From: Coraliomargarita sp965656715
Lineage (GTDB): Bacteria > Verrucomicrobiota > Verrucomicrobiia > Opitutales > Coraliomargaritaceae
DNA length: 64,000 nucleotides
Assembly: GCA_965656715.1 (NCBI GenBank)
Contig: CBFHLR010000015.1
Location: forward strand, 15,328 to 79,327
Reading direction: 5' to 3'
Shown: piece after piece, positions 25,992-35,766 of the stretch
Position numbering within the stretch: the stretch's first letter is position 1
How the letters are laid out: the number at the start of each line of letters is the position of its first letter
Notes under the pieces: model-generated
What the model was told of the DNA's origin: nothing
Databases searched by the model: none
What the model saw: the letters and a program-made list of their open reading frames with translations, nothing else
Program-made: the position numbers and the translations under genes

Positions 25992-27587
25992 TTACTGAGC
26001 CGCTTGCTCAATTTTCAGGCGTTCCACTTCAGTCAACAGCTCCGCCCGCATCTGTTGAGCGATGGGTGCATATTCCGGGTTGTCGGCTAAATTGACCCGC
26101 TCGAAGGGATCTTTGTCCAAATTGATGAGCTGCACCGGATCGAAATAATTCGGGTAATACTCGTCGGCATAATAACGCATCCCATGCCAGCCAACTCGAC
26201 GCTCTTGCTTGGTCTTCTTAAAAATTTCGGTTTGCCCGCTCATGACCGCCTCGCGGATCTTATCCGGTGCAAAGTATTCGATGTATTTATACTCCCCTTG
26301 AATCAGGGCGCGTGCGTAATTGACTTCCAACAGAATCGACTCGTGGCCCTCAAAGCTGGCATCACCGAACAGCAGCGGGGCAAAACTCTTACCATCGATC
26401 TTCGCTGCGTCAGGAATGCGGGCACCGACCACTTCGGCTAAAGTTGGCAGCAGATCGATATTCGCACACAGCGCATCCGTGCGCCACTGCTGGTTAAACT
26501 TCGCCGGCCAGCGAATGACACAGGGCACGTGTGCGCCGCCATGCGGATTGTTTTTGGCGAGCTTCTGGTGGTCACTCAGGTAAATGAAAATGGTGTTTTC
26601 GTAATTACCGGTTTCGCGTAATTTCTGTTCAATCGCACCAAGGGCATAATCCACCATTGTCAGACTGTCCGTCTCGTTTGGATTGCCGCCCGCATCACGA
26701 ATCTGTTGCCGCGCGACTTCGACGTCCGGCAAAACACCCGGAATCGTATCAAGCATGCCAAGCGGAGTTTTGCGCCGCGCTTCTTGATTAAATCTTGTCC
26801 GTCCAGCCCCGGAAACGCCGTGTGGGTAGTTCACTGAAAAATAGAGAAAGAAGGGCTCGTCCTTGTTGGCTTCCAGGAAATCGAGCGCGCCCTCGGTGCA
26901 CCAATCCAGATTGAATCCTTTCAGCTGTTTGGGGAAATATTTGGACTCGGCATTATCGAAATAAATACGATCCGCATAATCGCACTGATACAGTTCTTTG
27001 ATCTCAGTCACGAAGTCCCAGTGGGCGTCCGCCAGTTCCGCTGCCACTTCCGCGCTTAGCGGATCTTGCGTGGTGTATTTCTTATACAGCGCACTCATTT
27101 TGTAATAGCTGTCTTCGCAGTGCAACTTGCCGACGATGCCGGTCCGGTATCCGGCCGACCGAAACATGCCGGGCAGCGTATACTGCCCCTGCTTTACGTG
27201 CGGAGTCCAATCGATCAGATGCACCGACTGCCCCGGCTCAAAATCGTTTTTCAGGTTATACGCAGTCGAAGCATACTTACCGGTAAGTAAGGAGAAACGG
27301 CTGGGAGTGCAGACCGGCGAGGTGATGAAGAATTGGTCAAACAGCAAGGACTGCTCCACCAGTTTATTGGTATGCGGCGTAACGATCACCGGAAAGTCCG
27401 GCTCGTCTGCTTCGAGCCGTTCGCTCGAGGAAACCTGCATCAGGTCATAGCCCTCAGCCATCCCGGAAAAGTCCAGATCGTCCATAAAAAAGACGACTAC
27501 ATTGGGCTTGTCCCCAGCCCACACCGAACATGCCGAGCCGATGAGGATGAGCAGTATTGCGATCTGGAGCTGTATCCTATTTTTCAT
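25992..27587 (-). CDS. S1-family sulfatase
   Basis: 531 residues from the ATG at 27587 (a TTG start at 27602 is possible). Signal peptide LQIAILLILIGSACSVWAG. Motifs: NVVVFFMDDLDFSGMAEGYD, the modification site CTPSRFSLLTGKY near residue 93, GIVGKLHC, IYLSDHQKLAKNNPHGGAHVPC. The Asn of the common SDNG motif is replaced by Gln (SDHQ), as in some sulfatase subfamilies. It sits between sulfatase genes with gaps of 31 and about 43 nt. The substrate is unknown. Confidence 0.87.
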   Translation of the reverse strand: MKNRIQLQIAILLILIGSACSVWAGDKPNVVVFFMDDLDFSGMAEGYDLMQVSSSERLEADEPDFPVIVTPHTNKLVEQSLLFDQFFITSPVCTPSRFSLLTGKYASTAYNLKNDFEPGQSVHLIDWTPHVKQGQYTLPGMFRSAGYRTGIVGKLHCEDSYYKMSALYKKYTTQDPLSAEVAAELADAHWDFVTEIKELYQCDYADRIYFDNAESKYFPKQLKGFNLDWCTEGALDFLEANKDEPFFLYFSVNYPHGVSGAGRTRFNQEARRKTPLGMLDTIPGVLPDVEVARQQIRDAGGNPNETDSLTMVDYALGAIEQKLRETGNYENTIFIYLSDHQKLAKNNPHGGAHVPCVIRWPAKFNQQWRTDALCANIDLLPTLAEVVGARIPDAAKIDGKSFAPLLFGDASFEGHESILLEVNYARALIQGEYKYIEYFAPDKIREAVMSGQTEIFKKTKQERRVGWHGMRYYADEYYPNYFDPVQLINLDKDPFERVNLADNPEYAPIAQQMRAELLTEVERLKIEQAAQ

Positions 27588-27629
27588 TACAATGCGTTTC
27601 AACGACTCTAGCGATAGCGGAAACTATTG

Positions 27630-28995
27630 TTACTTAACCGACTTCTTCTGGGTTGTTTGAGAGGGGCGAATTTGACTTTTTGCAGGCTGTCCATTTTTAT
27701 TCAGCGGACCCGGCATCTGCTGATCCCACTGCGCGTAGAGTGCACGCAACTGCTCGGCAATCTCGGGATTTTGATCGATCAGATTGGTCGTTTCGCCAAT
27801 ATCCGCCTCGAGGTTGAATAGCTGCGGTTCGTTGGAATAGACGTAGTATTCTTCGGCCTCGGCGACATCGCCATTGGGAAGGATCTCAAAATCCTTGTGC
27901 TCCCAGCCGACCTGATTCGTCAGCTTCCATTTGCCTTTGCGGATCACCCACGAGTCACGGTTCATCGCCCAAGCCAGCCATTCGTGCTGGGTCTCTCTTT
28001 CACCGGTCAGCAAGGGAAACAGACTTTTCCCATCGATCTTCTCAGGAACAGTCTCTCCGGCCATCTCAACAAAGGTCGGAAACAGATCCATCGTCGAAAC
28101 GATTGCCCGATCGTTCACCTTGTTTTGCGGCAGTGTGCCCGGCATGCTTACGAGCATTGGGATGCGGATCCCGCCTTCACCAAACATGTATTTGAATCCG
28201 CTCAGCGGGGTGTTGTTGGCGTAGGTATTGATGGTCCCACCGTTATCTGAAATGAGCACCACCACGGTGTTTTCGCGCTGTCCGGTCTGCTCCAGGGCGT
28301 CCAAAATACGCGTGATGCTGTGATCCAGTGCCAGCAGGTTAGCCAAATAGCAACGACGCCCTTCCGGATCGATTTCGCCCATGTGGCCCCATCGCACCAG
28401 GAATTTCGCAGACGATCCCTTATTCGGCTCCCAATAGGGATAGCCCCACTCTTCTGCCTCGCGATCCCATGGAACGTAGCGCGCACCTGTTTTCTTTGCC
28501 CAACTCTCTTCGACCACAAAGGTCGGATAGTGAACCGCATTATGCGCCACATGCAGATAGAAGGGTTTGTCTTCCTTGTCGCGCTTGATGAATTCAACCG
28601 CCTTGTCCGTTAGCACCTCGGTGATAAAGCCATCCTCAAAGGAAACTTCCTCAATTTGATCATAGCTCGCACCGAGCCCATTGACGGCGAGCATCGGCCC
28701 CACGACATTGGACCCCATATGGGTGATCGGCTTGCCCTGGAGAGCTTCGCGCGCCATGACCGCATCCCGGTCCTTGGCGCTGAGTCGGATATAGTCCCAG
28801 GTGTGCCGGATGTAGCCCAAATACTCCTCAAAGCCATGCAAGGTCGGCAGGTGCTTGGGCCCGCCGTTCATGTGGGTTTTGCCGTATTTCGCCGTGGTAT
28901 AGCCTGCATCGAGGAGCGCTTCGGGAATCGTCTGCTCCTCCAGCGGCAAGCCACCATTGGCATACCAGTAATTGCCCCAACGCTGCTGATAGCGC
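27630..28995 (-). CDS. S1-family sulfatase, N-terminus lost in assembly gap
   Basis: Starts at the gap with RYQQRWGNYWYANGGLPLEE, the segment that normally follows directly after the C-x-P-S-R site (LMTGRYQQRFG in relatives). It continues through GKTHMNGGPKHLPTLHGFEE, LISDNGGTINTYANNTPLSG and a normal C-terminus ending in a basic tail. The signal peptide, first metal residues and formylglycine site, about 100 residues, must lie in the missing sequence. The apparent continuous frame with 29095-30446 is an artefact. Confidence 0.88.
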
Positions 28996-29094
28996 NNNNN
29001 NNNNNNNNNNNNNNNNNNNNNNNNNNNNNNNNNNNNNNNNNNNNNNNNNNNNNNNNNNNNNNNNNNNNNNNNNNNNNNNNNNNNNNNNNNNNNN
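28996..29094. other. Assembly gap (99 N) joining two sulfatase genes
   Basis: The left side holds the middle of one sulfatase and the right side the near-C-terminal part of another. At least one gene end, an intergenic gap and one gene start are missing, several hundred bases rather than 99. Confidence 0.95.
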
Positions 29095-30446
29095 AGCAGG
29101 TAGTCGACGCCTTTGTCAGACTCGCCCATAAATTCCGGAAGCAAATCACGGCTATCCTTAGCCGCCCCTTCGGGAAGCTCGACTTCGAGCAAAGTTGCAA
29201 ACGAAGCGATTAGATCAATCTGTCCAACTGTTGCATCCGAGACGCCCGGTTTCACTTTAGCCGGCCAAGAGACCACAAATGGGACGCGTGTGCCGCCTTC
29301 GTGAGGCATATACTTTCCGCCTCGATACGGGCCGGAGCCGTCGTGGCCGCGATCGACTTCCTCACCTGGGTGCGTTTTTCTGCTGATTGATGAGCCGTCC
29401 TCATAGCCGTCGATATAGACTGGGCCGTTATCGCTACTCAATACGATGAGCGTATCTTCAAGCACGCCCTTTGCTTTGAGCGCCTTGATCACTTCGCCGA
29501 CCTTCCAGTCAAACTCGACCATCGAATCGCCGCGTGGGCCCAGCTCGCTCACACCCTGAAAGCGCTTGTTCGGCGTGCGGGGCGTGTGGATTGCCTGCGA
29601 TGGGAAATAAAGAAAAAAGGGCTCACCCTTCTTCTGCTTTTTGATGAAGGCCTTCGCTTCATCCACCAGCACATCGGACATGGTGTAGTCATCCCAGAGT
29701 GCGGCCTTTCCGCCGACCATGTGGCCAATGCGTCCGATACCGTTGATCACGCTACCGTTGTGGCCTTTAACACTCACCATGGCAGTCATTGCCTCCGGGT
29801 TCGTTTTGCCAATCGGATATTGCGTGCTGTCAGGCTTGTCGGTGATCGGAGGACCGGAAATGTAGATTGGGTCGTTCGGATCGTAGTTCACCACCCGATA
29901 GTTGCGCAGATACACACAAGGCACGCGGTCGTTGGTGCTGGGAACCAGGAATGAATAATCAAAGCCGATTTCGAGCGGCCCCGGCTTCACTTCGCCGTTC
30001 CAGTCGGCAGTGCCGACTCGGCCTTCACCGGGCCCCAGGCCCAAATGCCACTTGCCGATCACGGCTGTGTTGTAGCCCGCTTGCTTAAATAGATCCGCCA
30101 AGGTAAAGGTGTCCGGCTTGATCGCCAGCGGCCCGCCCGGAGCAATCACACTCAACTCATCGCTGCGGAGTGGATGAGTGCCCGTCAGCATCGCAAAGCG
30201 TGAGGGTGAACACACCGAGGAAGAGCAATGCCCATCGGTAAAGACCAAGCCCCCATCTGCGAGTTGGTCGATGTTCGGGGTCGGAATCATTTTGGATCCC
30301 GCGTAACCGACATCGGCATAGCCAACATCATCGCCGTAAAGGATCACAACATTTGGGCGTTCTGCGGCAAAGGACGAGAGCGCACTCGCCACACAGAAGA
30401 TTCCAGTCATCAAGCGACGCGTAAAGCGTGGAGCGACAGTATTCAT
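29095..30446 (-). CDS. S1-family sulfatase, C-terminus lost in assembly gap
   Basis: The ATG at 30446 has AAGAG 5 nt upstream; ATG 30467 is an alternative, while 30554 lies upstream of the promoter and is excluded. Signal peptide RLMTGIFCVASALSSFAAE; metal motif NVVILYGDDVGYADVGYAG; site CSPSRFAMLTGT (Cys79); IVLSSDNGPVYIDGYEDG and RGGKYMPHEGGTRVPF follow. The sequence ends at the gap after SDKGVDYL, about 450 residues in; the closing beta-sheet segment is missing. It is first gene of the sulfatase operon under the promoter at 30527-30571. Confidence 0.88.
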
Positions 30447-30526
30447 TTTTACTCTTGGGTATATCATTTTCAGTTCAAATTTTGATCGTGAGGTAATTCT
30501 AGGGCACGAGGGCACTGACTCAGCTA

Positions 30527-30571
30527 AGTCTAACCGATTCACGGAACCACACAAGCTACTGATTTCAGTAG
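30527..30571 (-). promoter_or_regulatory. Class A operator-promoter for the sulfatase operon
   Basis: Minus strand: perfect palindrome (CTACTGA-2-TCAGTAG) at 30556-30571, -35 TTGTGT (30549-30554), 16-nt spacer, -10 TAGACT (30527-30532). It precedes at least six sulfatase genes in the same direction. Confidence 0.85.
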
Positions 30572-30622
30572 GTGTGTCCGCAGACTCAATTAGGCTGTCT
30601 TGATTCAGAGACCGATCATTTT

Positions 30623-31894
30623 CTAGATCGCCTCACCGGCCAAAATAGCGCCGTGGTTTTTCAGTAGCGATCTTAACTCTGAAAGTGGAACTGAGCCGGG
30701 TGTGGTCTGCTTCTGAACCGCCATGGCCGCCGCGGCACCCGCCGCCTGCCCCATAGCCATGCAGCAAGACTGAACACGTATCGCGGAGTTCGCCAAACGG
30801 TCACTCGACACGCAACGCCCCGCTACCATGATATTCTTACGGCCTTTCGGAATCAACGCGCCCAATGGAATCGTCGGCACAATGCCCTGCTTGAGTTTTT
30901 TGCCCACCAACTTCCCGCTGGTATGAAGATCAATTGGGTAGAAGGCATTACAGATGCCGTCCTCATAGGTCTTACCAACAATGTAATCGGCTTCGGTAAT
31001 GAACGCCTCGCCCATAATGCGATAATTCTCACGGAAGGAGGTTTCAGGCTGCATGTGCTGAATTCGACGATCCTTGTGCTTTTTCATCGTTTCGCGCAAG
31101 CGCTCGAGAACGGCTTTTCTGCCAGTGAGGTTTGCATGCGTAACCGTGCGGGAGTTACTCGAGTCAGCACCATGGACATACAGGCGCTGACACTGTGCCC
31201 GACCTGGGTTGAGATCTTTCCCGATCATAAACAAAAACGAGCCCGGTTGAATTTCTGCTTCGCGCAGTCGCTCTCCACCAATCAGGCCAACCACCTCAGC
31301 GCCTCCACTGCAGTCGATGATCTGCTTGCAACGAACCGTTCGCTCAGTCCCGAATCCAGCACATTTCACCTCCCAACCGCTTGCCGTTTCGGTCACCTGA
31401 GTTGGAAATTCGTAGTAAGCGAGCTCCACACCCGCCTTTTCGCACTTTTCCTCAGCCAGCAGCGAGTAGACAAATTGATTGACCATCACCTGGTTTTTCC
31501 AGTGCGGCTTCAGATACACCGAAAAGTCAGGCAACTCACCGCCATCGAGCTCGACACTCTCTTTCACCAGCTCCCAGCCGATACCTGCGATCACCTGTTT
31601 GCCCCAGGCATTAAACAGCCCCGGCCAGGCCACACCACCGGTGGTCGTTGTGCCCCCCAACTGTGCGCCGCGCTCCAGCACCAAAGTCTTTGCACCCGCT
31701 CGTCCGGCCTGAATCGCTGCAATCGTTCCGGCGGTTCCGCCGCCGACCACCAGCACATCGACATCATTTTCCTGCACTCGATCCGCTGAATTTTTCTGGG
31801 CAACCGGAACCAGTCCATCCGCTTTCGCAGCAGCACTTGCCGCGAGGCCGAGTGCGGATACCTTCATAAAGTTGCGTCGTTGGATATTTTTCAT
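30623..31894 (-). CDS. FAD-dependent oxidoreductase (exported, Tat-like signal)
   Basis: 423 residues. The N-terminus QRRNFMKVSALGLAASAAA resembles a twin-arginine signal, fitting export with bound FAD. The dinucleotide motif VLVVGGGTAGTIAAIQAGRAG is near residue 50, followed by LVLERGAQLGGTTTTGGV. A second FAD contact is seen in IMVAGRCVSSDRLANSAIRVQ. This is the FAD_oxidored (PF12831-like) family, frequent in Verrucomicrobia and Planctomycetes polysaccharide loci with unknown substrates. It lies 35 nt downstream of the large GH2 gene and shares its promoter. Confidence 0.85.
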   Translation of the reverse strand: MKNIQRRNFMKVSALGLAASAAAKADGLVPVAQKNSADRVQENDVDVLVVGGGTAGTIAAIQAGRAGAKTLVLERGAQLGGTTTTGGVAWPGLFNAWGKQVIAGIGWELVKESVELDGGELPDFSVYLKPHWKNQVMVNQFVYSLLAEEKCEKAGVELAYYEFPTQVTETASGWEVKCAGFGTERTVRCKQIIDCSGGAEVVGLIGGERLREAEIQPGSFLFMIGKDLNPGRAQCQRLYVHGADSSNSRTVTHANLTGRKAVLERLRETMKKHKDRRIQHMQPETSFRENYRIMGEAFITEADYIVGKTYEDGICNAFYPIDLHTSGKLVGKKLKQGIVPTIPLGALIPKGRKNIMVAGRCVSSDRLANSAIRVQSCCMAMGQAAGAAAAMAVQKQTTPGSVPLSELRSLLKNHGAILAGEAI

Positions 31895-31929
31895 GGCTGT
31901 AATTTTAGAGGGACTATAACTATTTTATT

Positions 31930-34900
31930 CTACTTGGACTCGCCGAAAACCTTCACGCCTTTGAGACTAAAGGTTACTCGGTTGCCGATCAGACCGACTT
32001 TCACGTAGCGAGCTTGTTGCGCTGGGTTTACCGAAATCACCCACTCTTTCTCCGGTTTTTCGCCTTGGAAGACTTGCGTCCAATTCTGCTTATCGTTGGA
32101 CACCCAAACGTGCAAATTCTTGGCGTGTTTCATGCCGCCGTCCATACGGTTCAAAATAGTCACCGCACGAATGGCTTCGGTTCCACCCAGATCAACAATC
32201 AGCGACGGGTTGTTCACTTTGTTGCAGACAAATGCGGCGGTCGCACTCTGTGTAGTCAGCAGCATGTCGAGATCCTTCGACTCTTTCAGGTTGCTGATTT
32301 CGACGCTTGCCTTGTCCGAAATGCAAGGGAGCTCGAGCGCTTGACCATCCAGGTTCAGCACCTGCGTGTTGGGGATCTCAAACTTTGCTTCGGCAGGCAC
32401 ACGCTCCGCGGCACGGCTTTCCACAGGTTCGCTGCCATCGAGCAAACGAATGGTGTAGCTGAAGACATATCGATCCGCGAAATCGAGGTTCGGCTGCTTG
32501 TTCAACACCGCGAGTGCCGCATCATAACGCAGGATCCAGCGCTCGCTCTGCGGCATCGCAGACCAGTGGCGATACTGCTTCATCTCCTGAGCCGTATGCG
32601 GCATCACCGAACCATGGCCAGTGGAGTCGGAGAGGATCACCAAGCCAACACCCTTGTCGTTTTGCATCGCAATCCATTCGAGATCGACGCGGTTACCACT
32701 CTCTTGTGGGCGCACATAGTTGCCCCGCATCGACGCGGCATCCGCTTCGTAGTGTCCAAAACGGCCGGAGGTGCGACGTGTTCTGTAGTTCTCATACGGT
32801 CCGAATGCTGCGTATTCGACGCGGTCAAAAGACTTTTTCAGCGGCAAGCGGGCACCGATACGCATCTGCAAGGAGTTAGGCGCTAGGTCGAGCTTGCGCA
32901 CATCGTTATCCACCTGAATCGTGCCATCGGACAGGATCGTGTAATAGGCGATGTGGCGGAAGCCATAGTCGTGGCCCTTTGCCAAGTAGTCAGACTCCGT
33001 CTGGATCCGAACCATACCGGCGGGTGCGTCCAGCACGCTGACCGTGCCGTCCTTGCGCACGAAGTCATTCAGGCCGGCTGCGATATCCTTTTTCATATTC
33101 GGCGACTGCCAAACAGTTCGGTCATCCGTGAAGCAGATGTTCGGGTTGAATTCGATGCCCGGAAGATCGGACTCGGACGCGAGGAGCGTCTCTCCGTTCA
33201 CACGCAACTGTTCGAGCAATCCGGTCTTGCGGTTGAATGCCGCCTGGCTCTTGCCAGCCATATCAACAATCAGCCAGTCTCCGTTGGTTTTCACTTCAGC
33301 TGTGCCCTTCGGCATCGCAGCGGCGACCTCGGTTTTTGCCTGCAGCGGGATTTGGCCTGCTGCGACGAATTCACCCTTCTTACCTCGGAACTCATCGGCT
33401 TTCAGCACGACATCGAAGTTAATGTCATAGCGTTCGCCCACTTTGAGCTTATAGCTGAAGGGCGCTTTGAATTCGGTCTCGCTGAGCGGTGCCAAATCAA
33501 AGTCCACTTTCGCGCTTTCGACGGCGCGGCCGTTTTCAAGCAGCGTCCAGCTGAAGTCGAACTCGTTGAGGTTACGAATGCCAAACTTGTTTTTTATGAT
33601 CGCCACGCCAGCGATGTCGGCTGGATCGAACTGCACTTGCTGATACACCGAGCGCACTTGATAGGATTTGCCGTTTAAGGAACGGTCTGGAAGCACCACG
33701 CCGTTGTTACAGAACAGGCCGCTACTGTCGAAAGCGCCCCAGTCGCCGCCATAGGTCCAGTGCTTGCCTTCCTGCCCCTCAACTTCCATCAAGACCGACT
33801 GGTCTGCAAAGTCCCAAATGTATCCGCCGTTCATACCGCGGTTGTCTTCAAAGAAGTGCCACATTTCCTGAAAGCGCGGCATGGAATTACCCATCGCATG
33901 GGCATATTCACACATAAAGAACGGACGGCGGTCCTGCCCACTCTCATTCCAAGCCGGATAACGCTCGTAGCCACTATACATAGGAGCGATGAACTCGATA
34001 TTGTGGGTGTGGGTATTCAGGTTTCTGTGCTTTTGGAAGGTGCGCTCGGCAAAGCCCGGACGGGTCGGATCGGTTTGTTTCGTGGCCTCAGCCATCGCCG
34101 TAAGCGTCGGAACCTCCTCGATATTTTTCGGAAACTGCTCGTTGCCATAGGACCACATGATGATCGAAGGCATGTTTTTATGACGCTGCACCATGTTGTT
34201 CATACGGAACAGGGCTTGCGGACGATAGAGCGGCTCGACGGCCGGATCGGCATAGATTCGGTCAAAGGTGTGGCTCTCCAAGTTACATTCGTCCGCCACC
34301 GCGATGCCGTAACGATTGCACAACGCATAGTAACGAATGTCTTTCGGGTAGTGCGCCATGCGCAGGCTGTTGATGTTCAGCGCGCGCATGGTGGTCACGT
34401 CTTGCACCATTTCCTCATGACTGAGGGTGCGGCCCGTGTGTTGACTCGTATCGTGGGCGTTCACGCCGCGGATCATGTAGCGGGCACCGTTCAAATACAT
34501 ATTGCCGAACTCGTCCCATGAGAACTTGCGGAAGCCGACATCCTGACGCAGCACTTCTTCGACTTGCTTGCCCTTTTTCAGGGTAATGAGTGCGGTATAG
34601 AGATTCGGCTGCTCGACGTGCCAGAGATCCGGTTGCGCAACCGATACAGTGAACTCTGCTGTGCCACCTTTCGATTGGGCGGTCTCATTGAGCACCGTTT
34701 TTCCAGTCTGATTGTTGAACAATTCGAACTCCACGGTGCGCGACTCGGACGCATTGCTCAGGTCAACATCCAGTTGGATCGTTGCCGCGGTAAAATCGTC
34801 GTTCAGCTCAGGAACCAAAAAGAAGTCTGCAATGTGGGTTTCTGGGGTCTGGTAAATATAGACATCACGCAGGATACCACTGGTGCGGATCATATCCTGA

Positions 34901-35646
34901 TTCTCCATATAGGTGCCGTCGCTCCAACGGATCACTTTCACGGCCAAGCGGTTCTTGCCCGGCTTCAGGAACGAGGTGACGTCGAATTCCGCAGGTGTGA
35001 AGCTGTCCTGCGAATAGCCCACTTGCTTGCCGTTGACCCAGCAGTAGAACGCGCTCTTGACTGCGCCAAAGTGCAGGATGACGCGCTCTTTATCCCAGTC
35101 ATCCGGCACCGTGAACTCAGTCACATACGAACCAACCGGGTTAAAGGCAGTCGGCACCCAGCCCTCGGTGGCCTTTTTGCTGACGATCTTTGCAGGCGCA
35201 TTATTGAACAAGTCCAGGTCGTTGCCAGTTAACGTCCCTTTTACGCCGTTGCGAGGCTCGGACACCATCGGAAAGCCGCTCGCGAAATAGTAGAGCTGGC
35301 CGTATCCGGCAATCTGCCAGGGCAAGGGAACCGGAATCTCATCCCAGCTTGAGACGTCGTAGTTGGTCTTATAGAAATCCGCAGGTGCCGACTTCGGGTT
35401 CTCGCTCCAGTTGAACTTCCAGTCGCCATTCAGCATCTTATAACGATCCTGATGATACGGCATTTTCCAGTCCGGCTCGGGGCGGGCAGCTTCCTTGCTC
35501 GGGAAGCGATGTGCAAAGGCATGCGCCTCTACCCTGTTGATGGCAAACACCCCACGGTCCGCCCATTCAGGTTTCGTTTCGGCCGATGCCACCGTCGCGC
35601 ACAAGGCCGCAGCTACTAATAAAACTCTCTTTGCTGTAATGATCAT
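31930..35646 (-). CDS. GH2 beta-galactosidase (LacZ-like) with C-terminal F5/8-type (CBM32-like) domain
   Basis: 1238 residues, signal peptide (RVLLVAAALCATVASAE). The five-domain LacZ layout is visible: FAHRFPSKEAARPE, DWKFNWSENP, FGAVKSAFYCWVNGKQVGYSQDSFTPAEFD, RGVNAHDTSQHTGRTLSHEEM, acid/base Glu in MWSYGNEQFP near 490, nucleophile Glu in FFMCEYAHAMGNSM near 580, and a beta-galactosidase small-chain domain. The last 140 residues (VVDLGG-type IVDLGGTEAIRAVTI, VWVSNDKQNWTQVF, RYVKVGLIG) form a discoidin-like carbohydrate-binding module. AAGG lies 7 nt upstream of the ATG. Probably removes beta-galactose. Confidence 0.92.
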   Translation of the reverse strand: MIITAKRVLLVAAALCATVASAETKPEWADRGVFAINRVEAHAFAHRFPSKEAARPEPDWKMPYHQDRYKMLNGDWKFNWSENPKSAPADFYKTNYDVSSWDEIPVPLPWQIAGYGQLYYFASGFPMVSEPRNGVKGTLTGNDLDLFNNAPAKIVSKKATEGWVPTAFNPVGSYVTEFTVPDDWDKERVILHFGAVKSAFYCWVNGKQVGYSQDSFTPAEFDVTSFLKPGKNRLAVKVIRWSDGTYMENQDMIRTSGILRDVYIYQTPETHIADFFLVPELNDDFTAATIQLDVDLSNASESRTVEFELFNNQTGKTVLNETAQSKGGTAEFTVSVAQPDLWHVEQPNLYTALITLKKGKQVEEVLRQDVGFRKFSWDEFGNMYLNGARYMIRGVNAHDTSQHTGRTLSHEEMVQDVTTMRALNINSLRMAHYPKDIRYYALCNRYGIAVADECNLESHTFDRIYADPAVEPLYRPQALFRMNNMVQRHKNMPSIIMWSYGNEQFPKNIEEVPTLTAMAEATKQTDPTRPGFAERTFQKHRNLNTHTHNIEFIAPMYSGYERYPAWNESGQDRRPFFMCEYAHAMGNSMPRFQEMWHFFEDNRGMNGGYIWDFADQSVLMEVEGQEGKHWTYGGDWGAFDSSGLFCNNGVVLPDRSLNGKSYQVRSVYQQVQFDPADIAGVAIIKNKFGIRNLNEFDFSWTLLENGRAVESAKVDFDLAPLSETEFKAPFSYKLKVGERYDINFDVVLKADEFRGKKGEFVAAGQIPLQAKTEVAAAMPKGTAEVKTNGDWLIVDMAGKSQAAFNRKTGLLEQLRVNGETLLASESDLPGIEFNPNICFTDDRTVWQSPNMKKDIAAGLNDFVRKDGTVSVLDAPAGMVRIQTESDYLAKGHDYGFRHIAYYTILSDGTIQVDNDVRKLDLAPNSLQMRIGARLPLKKSFDRVEYAAFGPYENYRTRRTSGRFGHYEADAASMRGNYVRPQESGNRVDLEWIAMQNDKGVGLVILSDSTGHGSVMPHTAQEMKQYRHWSAMPQSERWILRYDAALAVLNKQPNLDFADRYVFSYTIRLLDGSEPVESRAAERVPAEAKFEIPNTQVLNLDGQALELPCISDKASVEISNLKESKDLDMLLTTQSATAAFVCNKVNNPSLIVDLGGTEAIRAVTILNRMDGGMKHAKNLHVWVSNDKQNWTQVFQGEKPEKEWVISVNPAQQARYVKVGLIGNRVTFSLKGVKVFGESK

Positions 35647-35678
35647 TTATCTACCTTATTTTGAATAAAAACTGTGTC

Positions 35679-35723
35679 ATTATACCCGATTAGGCACCCC
35701 GTGTAAGCTACTGAAATTAGTAG
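35679..35723 (-). promoter_or_regulatory. Class A operator-promoter for the LacZ-like gene and FAD oxidoreductase
   Basis: Minus strand: palindrome CTACTAATTTCAGTAG (35708-35723), -35 TTACAC (35701-35706), 16-nt spacer, consensus -10 TATAAT (35679-35684). Confidence 0.85.
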
Positions 35724-35766
35724 GGGTCACGCGATTTGCCCTAGGCCTTGTAGGCGTCTGTAAAGA

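Noticed and set aside
27630..30554. Single double-domain sulfatase of 974 residues
   Set aside because: The frame crosses an N run. Each half lacks the part the gap would contain, so two genes were merged. The ATG at 30554 also lies upstream of the -10 box.
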